DNA of 11,375 nt from Chrysochromulina parva (taxonomy: Eukaryota > Haptophyta > Prymnesiales > Chrysochromulinaceae): the NCBI GenBank assembly GCA_002887195.1, contig PJAB01001933.1:1-11375 (forward strand), written 5' to 3'. The stretch's first letter is position 1; each line of letters starts with the position of its first letter. The notes beneath the pieces are model-generated. The model worked only from the letters and a program-made list of their open reading frames with translations. It had not been told where the DNA came from and did no database searches. A program made the translations under genes and the position numbers. Shown here in pieces: positions 1 to 6,587 of this stretch.

Positions 1-700
1 GAGAACTGCTGGAGGTAGGCTATCCCGCCAGTGCCGCCGGACCCGCCCGCCGAAAGTAGCCCACGCAGCCCGCATTCATCGGGCCGGCGGCCGCGGCCAA
101 TTCGGATGGTGATAGGGCCTAGGCGCGGCTTGACGACTGAGAGATCGACCCTGAAAATTTTTCGCCTGCGGCGGGCGGACTATTTACTAAAAAACACATC
201 CGCTTCTTGCACCTTTTGGGAGCCGGACCCCCCTCCGCGCGTTGACATCGGCGTTTTGAGATTTGACCGGGGTCGAGGTTGGCCCGCGCGCCCCGCCCCC
301 GCGCCGCGGCACCAGGGTGGAGAGTACTCTGGAGGGTGGCGCGTGGCGGGTCGACGTGGCGGGCGTCCCGTTGCGGGTCGCCGGGTAGTCGCCGGGTCCG
401 CCCCTGAGGCAGGAGCGCAGGACGTCCTCCCTCGCGGATCGGGGCTTCGGGGGGCGGGGGACAACCTCACGTTTTCACGTCGCGCGCGCGGGACGCCCCC
501 GGGGCGCGCGGAGGTGAAGAAGTTAGCCTTCGTACAGGAGCTGTTTTCCGATCGACTTCACGAGTTTCATCATGGAGTTTCCGAAAACAGACTCCTGATC
601 AGAAACCCAAAAACGGCCTCCGACCGGGACGGAACGTTCAGCCCTTGGCTCTGCTGCGAAAGCTGCAGGTTACAGCTTGTATTTGCGATCGGACGTCACG
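1..700. other. Upstream and leader region of the PH-domain gene; no gene recognised
   Basis: This stretch is GC-rich and has no reading frame that I recognise as protein. An AT-rich patch at about 180-195 stands out and could be a core promoter element, but it lies some 500 bases before the start codon of the next gene. Positions 340-400 hold imperfect repeats of a GGCGGGTCG-like unit. Positions 530-700 are less GC-rich and probably form the 5' leader. No tRNA or rRNA was seen. Confidence 0.4.
572..598 (+). promoter_or_regulatory. Possible upstream ORF in the PH gene leader
   Basis: An ATG at 572 opens an eight-codon frame, MEFPKTDS, that ends in TGA at 596-598. It is in the same frame as the PH gene starting at 701, and no other in-frame stop lies between the two. 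If it is in the mRNA it could lower translation of the main frame. An 8-bp inverted repeat (CTGTTTTC at 541-548, GAAAACAG at 583-590) encloses its start. The transcription start is unknown, so this is an inference. Confidence 0.25.
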
Positions 701-1780
701 ATGCACGCCAAAGAGTCGCCGCGATTGCATCAACGGACCTCCGAGGAGACAGACATCCTCAACGTGCCGCTCGAGGGCAAGATGCAGAAGAAGCACCAGA
801 AGGGCACGGACTTCTGGGGCAATGAGTGGGGTCAACGATACGTGCGTGTATGTGATGACAAGGGCCGCATGCACATCTCGAAGAAGAAGGGCAAGGAGGG
901 AGATATCGTCTTCTCGATGAGCGACCTCTCCGAGGTTGCGCCGCTGTCTCCGACTGACCAGGATTCGGCCGGCTTGCTGCACTGCTTCCGCGTCACGCAG
1001 GCGCCCATGCGAGTGGTGCTGCACTGCTCGAGCGAGAGGGAGCGCATGAGGTGGGTGGATGGCCTCAGGGCGCGCATCGTGTATTGGACTGAGCGCCGCA
1101 CACAAGAACTGCAGGGGATGGGCGTGGTCGTCGCGATCAACTCCAAAACGGCGGCGAGCAGGAGTATGCCGCCATCGCCCTCATACGGCACCGGCCTGAC
1201 GGGTGGCACCTTACGCTACCCGACGCCATGGCAGCAATCGGTGGCAGTCAGCGGCGACGGCGCGTTCGGCAGCGGCAGCAGTGACAGCGGCGGTGGCAGC
1301 GGCGGCGGCGGCGGCGGCTTTCCGCTGCCGAAAGCGCCTCTGCCCCTGCCGAAAGTGCAGCTGCCGGGCGTGCAGCTGCCGGACGCGCAGCTGCCGGACG
1401 CGCCGCCGCCGCTGCTGCCGAACGCGCCGCCGCCGCCGCCTACGCATCCCCGACGAGACGCGCATTCCTCGGCGCGGCGGGATGACGAGCCTATTGACGA
1501 ACCTTCAGGGGGCGGCTCCGTCCTCGAGGAGACGGCGCCTGCAAGTGAGCGTTTCGCTGGTCTCGCTGGCCGAGAAGATGAAGGTGCCCACCTAGGCGGC
1601 CGTCGTGCCGAGCGCGCTGGCCGAGAAGATGAAGATGCGCGCATAGGCGGTCGTCGCGCCGAGCGCGCAACTCGAGAACTCGACGCCACCGATGGAGCTG
1701 TGGAAGAAATCGTCAAATTAGAGCCTCACCCTGTAGGGCTCGAAGCGATCCGGCAGCGAGTCTCAACGGCATGGAGCTGA
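701..1780 (+). CDS. PH-domain protein with low-complexity C-terminal tail
   Basis: This 359-residue protein starts with a pleckstrin-homology-like domain at about residues 22-131. The domain shows the usual order: a first strand around VPLEGKMQKK, a strand around GQRYVRVCDD, a strand around MHISKKK, then HCFRVT and MRVVLHCSS. It closes with a helix SERERMRWVDGLRARI that carries the conserved PH tryptophan (W118). PH domains bind phosphoinositides or proteins at membranes, so a membrane-recruited adaptor is likely. The rest is low complexity: a Ser/Gly run (about 188-206), a Pro-rich part with LPxxQ pentapeptides (about 208-250), and a charged part with a 17-residue duplication (about 289-323). 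The frame is open upstream back to 599, but 701 is the first ATG. No catalytic domain is visible. The PH call is fairly safe; its ligand is unknown. Confidence 0.75.
   Translation: MHAKESPRLHQRTSEETDILNVPLEGKMQKKHQKGTDFWGNEWGQRYVRVCDDKGRMHISKKKGKEGDIVFSMSDLSEVAPLSPTDQDSAGLLHCFRVTQAPMRVVLHCSSERERMRWVDGLRARIVYWTERRTQELQGMGVVVAINSKTAASRSMPPSPSYGTGLTGGTLRYPTPWQQSVAVSGDGAFGSGSSDSGGGSGGGGGGFPLPKAPLPLPKVQLPGVQLPDAQLPDAPPPLLPNAPPPPPTHPRRDAHSSARRDDEPIDEPSGGGSVLEETAPASERFAGLAGREDEGAHLGGRRAERAGREDEDARIGGRRAERATRELDATDGAVEEIVKLEPHPVGLEAIRQRVSTAWS
1346..1405 (+). repeat. 15-bp tandem repeat coding LPxxQ
   Basis: Four 15-bp units start at 1346, 1361, 1376 and 1391 and encode LPKVQ, LPGVQ, LPDAQ and LPDAP in the Pro-rich linker of the PH protein. 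The unit is a multiple of three, so copy-number change keeps the frame. Confidence 0.85.
1568..1669 (+). repeat. 51-bp tandem duplication in the PH gene
   Basis: Two 51-bp copies (1568-1618 and 1619-1669) encode the 17-residue blocks GREDEGAHLGGRRAERA and GREDEDARIGGRRAERA. Most differences cluster in the middle of the unit. The reading frame is kept. Confidence 0.85.
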
Positions 1781-2436
1781 TCTCGGAAGATGATGTCGAA
1801 CTGAAAGGTCGTCTGAAGGGCGACCTCTTAGAAGATATGATGCTGCATGGCGCAGGAAATCGAAGATAACTACGAACACTTCGTTCCTCCTACTGCATAC
1901 GTACTACCCCGCCGCCGCCGGGTGGCGCGCTGCGCGGTGAGCATGCAACCTCCACCTCAAGTTCAATCCACGAGCGGATCGAATTTGTCGTGCACAATCG
2001 AATTGTGCGTTCTCCGCGTCTATACGGAATATACGCCGTACGGCGCCGCCGGATCACGGTTGGAACCGCTCTCCGCGCGAACCGTCCCGCCCGTCGCGGG
2101 CGCGTCGGCGGCGGTGGCGGAGGGTGTCCGGAAACTAAGGCTAACTGTCGAGAGTATACGGACTTGTACCAGGCGAATGAGTATGAGAATTCAACCTCAC
2201 CATGAAGGATGAAGGTTGAAGCATGATCCAGATTCGGTACGTGTATAAGCTATAATGTACGACGAAACTGAGTACTGACGAAACCGTTTCGTGCTCACCT
2301 ATGCACGCACGCGGACTCCTCGGACTCCTCTAAGTCCTCTTGACTATCACAACATCGGGTAACTATGTGTCTCTCCATGCACATTGCGTGGTCCTGCGTG
2401 GCTCCTGGTCGTCGCTGGTGGATGGCGCCGTGTCTC
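1781..2436. other. Shared 3' region between convergent genes
   Basis: The PH gene ends at 1780 and the EF-hand gene, on the other strand, ends at 2437, so this should hold both 3' UTRs. I see no conserved protein. Three short inverted repeats are present: GCACAAT/ATTGTGC (1992-1998 and 2002-2008, 3-nt loop), TTCAACCT/AGGTTGAA (2190-2197 and 2213-2220), and ACGAAAC/GTTTCGT (2278-2284 and 2286-2292, 1-nt centre). GACGAAAC is repeated at about 2261 and 2277, and GGACTCCTC is directly repeated near 2310-2330. Any role in 3'-end formation is speculation. Confidence 0.45.
2190..2220. repeat. 8-bp inverted repeat in the convergent 3' region
   Basis: TTCAACCT at 2190-2197 pairs perfectly with AGGTTGAA at 2213-2220 around a 15-nt loop. 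It lies between the ends of two convergent genes and could form a stem in either 3' UTR. Confidence 0.4.
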
Positions 2437-4935
2437 TCACGAGAATCCGAGAGACGCTCGGAATGCGGCTTTGTCCACCCCTTTGCTGTCCCTAGCACTG
2501 GTTTTGCTAACCCTCGAGCTTCGTGGACTTGGGCCGCTGTCGGATTTGCTACGAGCTGTGCCAGCACGTGCACTGCCTCCAGGGCTAGGCGAACGCGGAG
2601 TAGCTCCTGACGGTGACCCACGCGGGTGGCCTAGAGGGCCTTGGAAGACAGGCGCTGCGTGAAAGGCGGTTGGTCCGCGAGCTGACGAAGCCTTAGCTGA
2701 GCGGGCGGAACTTGGCGAGTTGGTACGGTGCCGCAGGTCCGGGCGCAAGTCGGGCGGTGCCGGTAGGTCCATCTTTCCGTCGGCGCGCAACGTCAAAGCC
2801 GCTCCAGCTTTGGGGGTCTTTGGGGCATCTGGAGGTGGCACGCCGTCTGTAGGCGCCGGCAACATGTCTATTGGCACAGCGTGGAATGGACTCGGGACTA
2901 CGAGTGGATCAGGCACCCAGCTCATGAGTGTTGAAGAAATCTGGATTCCTCCCGCAACCACCATCGCACCAGGGGGCGGCGCGGGCGCAGCGGTCGGCGT
3001 GGGCGCAGGGGTCGGCTGTGGAGACGCCGTTCGAGCCCGGCCCTTTCTCGCGTCGTTTGCTCGCCGTTTGGCCTCGAGGCGCGTCTGACGAGCCTTGAGC
3101 TCCTTGACACGTAGCAACACCTCCTCGGCAGCCGCAGCCTTGAAAGAGTGTGGCACGTCAACTGGTGTGCCATTGAGTGGTTCAGGCACCCACCCAACAC
3201 GCTCTGACATGAGACGCTCCGCCCATCGGCCCAGGCCTGGCTGGATGGGATCGGCATGTCTGGGCTGGCCGGGACTGCTTGAGCTCGGATTTCGCTCGGC
3301 AATCTTCGCGGCAGCAAACTCCTCAGCGTACGTGCTGTCTCCCCCTCCACGTGGCCTTTGTACCACCAACTGAGATTGCTTTAACAGCCGTTCGTCGAGC
3401 TCGCCCGTTGCTACCGACGTACCATCCGCCATCACGAACGGCTCATCATCCGAGTACGCCTCGTGCACGTGGCGTGAGGGGACATGAAGCCCCCACGATG
3501 GCCTCTCTCGTCCGAGCGTGTAGCGCGGATCCTCTTGCGTCGTGGCGAAATAGCGGCTGTCGTATTCGCGCGGCCTCCACGTTGTGTGAGCTGGAGGCGG
3601 CGGCGGAGCGGGCCAGACACCATGGACGATTTCCTTCTTGATGAGTACTTCAGGAGAAAGTGGAGGCTTGGGCGTCGGCTCGCGCTTGGGCGGCTTTTCG
3701 CGAAGCTTCTTGTCGAGTTCGACGTACGGAATTCTGCCTGAGCCATCTACGTCCAAGGCTTTGAACGTCTCCGCGATCTCGTCATCCGTTGCTTCCGTGA
3801 AGCCAACGAACTTCACGAACGGGCCAAACTCCTTGATTGTGACCTCCCCAGAGCCGTCCGCGTCCATTGAACGAAAGAAGTCGATGACACGCTTCCCGCC
3901 GCCGAATTTGAAGTGCTCTCGCAGGGTCCATGGTGCAAGAGGCCCAAGGGGTGCATTGGTCGCCTTCTGCCATTTGGCTGCCTTGTTCCGAATAGAAGTC
4001 GCGGAAAGGGCCGGATCAATAGGAGCACCGCTCTCATTATCTCCTCGCTGTCCTTTGCCAGCTGATGCTGGAGCAGCTCCAGCCGCTAGAGCGGGTGCAG
4101 CAGCGGAAGTGGCGCCTGCCAAGACAGGCTGCGAACCGCTACTGAAAAAGCTCTTGATCCAACCAGAAACCTCCTCGATCTTCGCCTCGATAACAGCAGC
4201 CGCCGCTGGTGCAGGGGGCGGAGCCGCCACCTTCAGCTGCTTCTTCGATGGCTGCTTCATCGTCAGCTGCTTCATCATCAAAGGCGGCCTCTGCAGTAGG
4301 GTTGATGCGCGGTTCTCCAAAGTCTTTCTCGGTGGCCTTGTGCTCTGGCCCTGAGGAAGAACCGGTTTGAGCACCATCTCGTCCATCCAAGCCATGCGGG
4401 AGAAGCCAGCGGCGATCAGTCGCTCTGCTGACATTGGCGGGGCGTTTCGGCAGCCTCCTTGTGGCTTTGCTATGCTGGCTGAGCAGCAACTCTTTCGGCT
4501 CGGAAGCGTGCTGCTAGCACCCATGCCAGACGAAGCCTGTGCAACTACTTCCCGAGCTCTTGCGGCTCGTTCGGCGGCTGCTTCACTGCAGCGCTCCGCT
4601 GCTGCTGCTGTTCGCACATTTGCTGCAACGATGGCAGCACGGGACCGATCACCAGTTGCAACAGCCGAGGAGCCGGCGGCAGCGCACGAAGGTAGCGCAG
4701 CATAGCCAACGATCTCCTCCGACGGGTTATCCGCAGCTACAGCCAGGGCCATAGCTGTCGAGGCCGGACCTCTTGGCCGGACAGCGGTGTGTGCGCCACT
4801 ATTTCCAAATGCTGCACACAGAGCTTCGCCCACCAGCACGCTAAAGGGGCTTACCACGATGTGCGCTGAGTCGACAAACTCTCTCTCACTTCTAGACATG
4901 TAGTACCAGGTTTGGGGGGCTGTATTCTTTCGCAT
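2437..4935 (-). CDS. Large two-EF-hand calcium-binding protein
   Basis: The frame encodes 832 residues from the ATG at 4935; a second ATG 12 codons on (MSRSERE) is an alternative start. Two canonical EF-hand loops follow each other: DADGSGEVTIKE at 358-369 and DVDGSGRIPYVE at 395-406. Both have Asp at loop positions 1 and 3, Ser at 5 and Glu at 12, so both should bind calcium. Before them lie an Ala/Glu-rich helical region (about 95-137) and an amphipathic helix (about 244-264). After them come a Pro-rich part, a basic helix (about 600-632), and a long Ser/Pro/Arg-rich disordered tail. A WVPxPL motif occurs twice (W582 and W673). There is no signal peptide or membrane segment, so the protein is probably cytosolic or cytoskeletal. 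The family beyond EF-hand is not recognised. The frame at about 4230-4380 is in doubt. The gene lies 156 bases from the stop of the HAD gene on the same strand. Confidence 0.75.
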   Translation of the reverse strand: MRKNTAPQTWYYMSRSEREFVDSAHIVVSPFSVLVGEALCAAFGNSGAHTAVRPRGPASTAMALAVAADNPSEEIVGYAALPSCAAAGSSAVATGDRSRAAIVAANVRTAAAAERCSEAAAERAARAREVVAQASSGMGASSTLPSRKSCCSASIAKPQGGCRNAPPMSAERLIAAGFSRMAWMDEMVLKPVLPQGQSTRPPRKTLENRASTLLQRPPLMMKQLTMKQPSKKQLKVAAPPPAPAAAAVIEAKIEEVSGWIKSFFSSGSQPVLAGATSAAAPALAAGAAPASAGKGQRGDNESGAPIDPALSATSIRNKAAKWQKATNAPLGPLAPWTLREHFKFGGGKRVIDFFRSMDADGSGEVTIKEFGPFVKFVGFTEATDDEIAETFKALDVDGSGRIPYVELDKKLREKPPKREPTPKPPLSPEVLIKKEIVHGVWPAPPPPPAHTTWRPREYDSRYFATTQEDPRYTLGRERPSWGLHVPSRHVHEAYSDDEPFVMADGTSVATGELDERLLKQSQLVVQRPRGGGDSTYAEEFAAAKIAERNPSSSSPGQPRHADPIQPGLGRWAERLMSERVGWVPEPLNGTPVDVPHSFKAAAAEEVLLRVKELKARQTRLEAKRRANDARKGRARTASPQPTPAPTPTAAPAPPPGAMVVAGGIQISSTLMSWVPDPLVVPSPFHAVPIDMLPAPTDGVPPPDAPKTPKAGAALTLRADGKMDLPAPPDLRPDLRHRTNSPSSARSAKASSARGPTAFHAAPVFQGPLGHPRGSPSGATPRSPSPGGSARAGTARSKSDSGPSPRSSRVSKTSARDSKGVDKAAFRASLGFS
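4232..4282 (-). repeat. Imperfect 15-bp repeat in the EF-hand gene
   Basis: About three copies of a 15-bp unit (GATGAAGCAGCT core) lie here. In the annotated frame they read MMKQL, TMKQP, SKKQL; in the neighbouring frame they read DDEAA, DDEAA, IEEAA. Changes between copies are more conservative in the second frame. Confidence 0.6.
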
Positions 4936-5091
4936 TCGTTATCGCGATTACTCCCGCCGCACCTCGCAGCGGAGCAAATGACCATGGTGTCTTGTGACGC
5001 GGTGAGGAGTCAGGTGGGCTACCCCTTACCTCAGTTGGCGCGCATCGTGTGGGTTTGCGGGCAGAGACAGGCGGCCGGGCGCCTCAAGTGC

Positions 5092-5913
5092 TCAGCGTAG
5101 GGCGGCGAGCTTGGTCAAGTCGAACGGGCGCGCGGGCTGGTACTCGCACGAGCCAGCCTGCGCAGCGCTGAGCTCATGCACCAGCACCCCGCGGTCACAT
5201 GCCTCGAGGAAAGGAACGTCAGTTGGATGGTCACCGTAACCGACGGTGGTTTTGGCGCGGGCTGCGACGCTCGCCTTCAGCAGCTGCACCTTCGTCTGAC
5301 CGATGGGGATCTCGCCCGACAACATGCCGGTGAAGCGGCCGTTGCGCTCGGTCAGATCCGCGCCATACACATTGCTCGCCGGAACGCCGAGGTACTTCTC
5401 GAGCCAGGGCCGCGCCATGAAACTGGGCGACGCCGTGATGATGACTGCCTGGTCGGCGCCTAGCACCGCGCTTGCAGCCGGGTCCTGCAAATCGCGCGCG
5501 TAGCGCTCGCCCAGGTCGGCCGCGATCTGTTTCGCCTTGTCCACGCGCACGCCGCGGAAGGCAAAGTAGTACATGATCTTGACGGCGAGCGCCCGCTTGA
5601 CCTTGGAGAGTGGAATGAGCGTGGCGATCAGCAGCGGCAGCATAAGCAAGCGGAAAACAGCACGATACATGACGAGAAACTTGATGACGTAGGTTGTGCT
5701 TTTCCTCGTGATGAGTGTCTCATCCATGTCGGTGATCACGACGGTGGCGGGGTCCTCGGCGGCAGCAGCGACAGGGGCGAAGGCCATCCGCCTGGCGGGT
5801 CGGCACGTCGCACGCCGAACGGAAGCAGGGGCGAACCCAGACGTGATGCCGAGCAGCGTCATGAAGATCATGATCGCCTGCATCTTGTCGGGGCGGAGCA
5901 ATATCTCGAGCAT
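5092..5913 (-). CDS. HAD-superfamily phosphatase (subfamily IB-like), probably plastid-targeted
   Basis: This 273-residue protein carries all four HAD motifs. Motif I is DMDET (D62 nucleophile, D64 acid/base). Motif II ends VIIT at T160, followed by ASP. The motif III lysine is probably K208, and motif IV is GYGDHPTD (D228, D232). HAD IB enzymes hydrolyse phosphate esters through an aspartyl-phosphate; the TASP and GYGD-x-x-xD pattern resembles phosphoserine-phosphatase-like enzymes and the HAD part of plant glycerol-3-phosphate acyltransferases. A strongly hydrophobic stretch (about 76-102) in the cap suggests membrane contact. The N-terminus has a hydrophobic segment ending ITSG/FAPASVRRA, then an Arg-rich part. 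This matches the bipartite signal-plus-transit peptide with a Phe after the cleavage site used for import into secondary plastids. I chose the first ATG, 5913; the ATG at 5883 would leave 263 residues and keep the signal. The substrate is unknown. Confidence 0.8.
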   Translation of the reverse strand: MLEILLRPDKMQAIMIFMTLLGITSGFAPASVRRATCRPARRMAFAPVAAAAEDPATVVITDMDETLITRKSTTYVIKFLVMYRAVFRLLMLPLLIATLIPLSKVKRALAVKIMYYFAFRGVRVDKAKQIAADLGERYARDLQDPAASAVLGADQAVIITASPSFMARPWLEKYLGVPASNVYGADLTERNGRFTGMLSGEIPIGQTKVQLLKASVAARAKTTVGYGDHPTDVPFLEACDRGVLVHELSAAQAGSCEYQPARPFDLTKLAALR

Positions 5914-5930
5914 CTTCACGTTCACGTTCA
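5914..5930 (-). promoter_or_regulatory. TGAACG hexamer repeat at the HAD gene start
   Basis: On the minus strand TGAACGTGAACGTGAAG lies directly before the ATG at 5913. A near-identical 17-mer, TGAACTTGAACTTGAAG, lies at 10812-10828, upstream of the propeller gene. It may be a shared leader or promoter element, or only a microsatellite. Confidence 0.3.
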
Positions 5931-6094
5931 CGTTAAATTGACATCGCGGAAAGTCGCACTGCCACAGGTCCCGTGGAGACACATCGCGGGAGGCGCAAGG
6001 ACGCAGAATCTTCCCACAGCCCTGTTTAAGCGTCAGTCGGTTAGTCAGTTAAATTGTCGTCGAGGTCCCCGGCCCCCCGAAGCCCGATTCGCGG

Positions 6095-6143
6095 CCCCGT
6101 GCTGCTTACATTGTAGTGCTCGTCACCCCGTGCTGCTTACATT
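6095..6143. repeat. 18-bp direct repeat
   Basis: CCCCGTGCTGCTTACATT occurs exactly at 6095-6112 and again at 6126-6143, a period of 31 bases. It lies upstream of the HAD gene. No function is apparent. Confidence 0.85.
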
Positions 6144-6351
6144 CAGACCGCATCAGGGACGCGTTCCCGGCGGGCCGTCCGCGACCGCGCACAGTCAGCG
6201 ACGTCCACAGGTGACGAAACAACGCAATGCGAAAACAATGCTCAGATATGCGTGCCTCAGACGGAATGAAACAATTGAGATACCCGCGCATCGTGTGAAC
6301 GTGATCAGACACGATTTTTCATATTTAATTATTATGATTTTGATATGATGA

Positions 6352-6435
6352 CCCCGGGTAAGCCGGGTTTCACACGTGTCAAAATATGCCAATCCCCGGG
6401 AGACCGGGTTCGTTATTCCCAGTCCGTTATTCCCA
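6352..6435. repeat. Short degenerate direct repeats
   Basis: Two related segments, each CCCCGGG followed by CCGGGTT, begin near 6352 and 6394. They are followed by two copies of CGTTATTCCCA at 6411-6421 and 6425-6435. The unit boundaries are unclear; this looks like an old tandem repeat. Confidence 0.5.
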
Positions 6436-6587
6436 ATACGACGCGAAGTGGACATCGGGCCGGCGTACACATGTTAAGCACTTACTGCGTTCTGGGTTCT
6501 GGCTGATCACTGATGGTTTGAGGAGCGTTCACACCGCCGCGCTAGACGCCGCGCACACATGCTGAGTCGCGGCAGCTGCTCAACAGC

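Larger units (their letters stand above)
5931..6587. other. Intergenic region between HAD and propeller genes
   Basis: Both neighbours are on the minus strand, so this holds the propeller 3' UTR and the HAD promoter. No protein is recognised. A short AT-rich island (about 6313-6350) is conspicuous in this GC-rich window and could be a polyadenylation region or a core promoter. Also present are an 18-bp direct repeat (6095 and 6126), a pair of related CCCCGGG...CCGGGTT segments (about 6352 and 6394), a CGTTATTCCCA pair (6411 and 6425), and a 7-bp inverted repeat, ATCGTGT/ACACGAT (6290-6296 and 6309-6315). Confidence 0.45.

Noticed and set aside
31..825. Long plus-strand frame before and over the PH start
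   Set aside because: Arg/Gly/Pro-rich composition typical of chance open frames in GC-rich DNA; it overlaps the better-supported PH frame in another phase and has no ATG or domain that I recognise.
1211..1716. Minus-strand frames opposite the PH gene tail
   Set aside because: They read Arg or Ser/Pro runs that are mirror images of the Gly/Pro-coding repeats; no domain.
5914..5982. GTG start at 5982 for the HAD gene
   Set aside because: It is not an ATG, it would place a repeat-coded NVNVNV and a polar stretch before the signal peptide, and a eukaryotic start at 5913 or 5883 fits better.
6290..6320. Stem ATCGTGT/ACACGAT followed by TTTTT, like a bacterial terminator
   Set aside because: The stem is short with a 12-nt loop, and the genes are eukaryotic with introns, so intrinsic termination is not expected.
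5938..6348. Plus-strand 136-codon frame in the intergenic region
   Set aside because: It does not start with ATG, has mixed composition, runs through the AT-rich island and shows no domain.
6352..6415. tRNA-like GGGTTCG element
   Set aside because: No acceptor stem or cloverleaf could be built around it, and the T-loop does not match.
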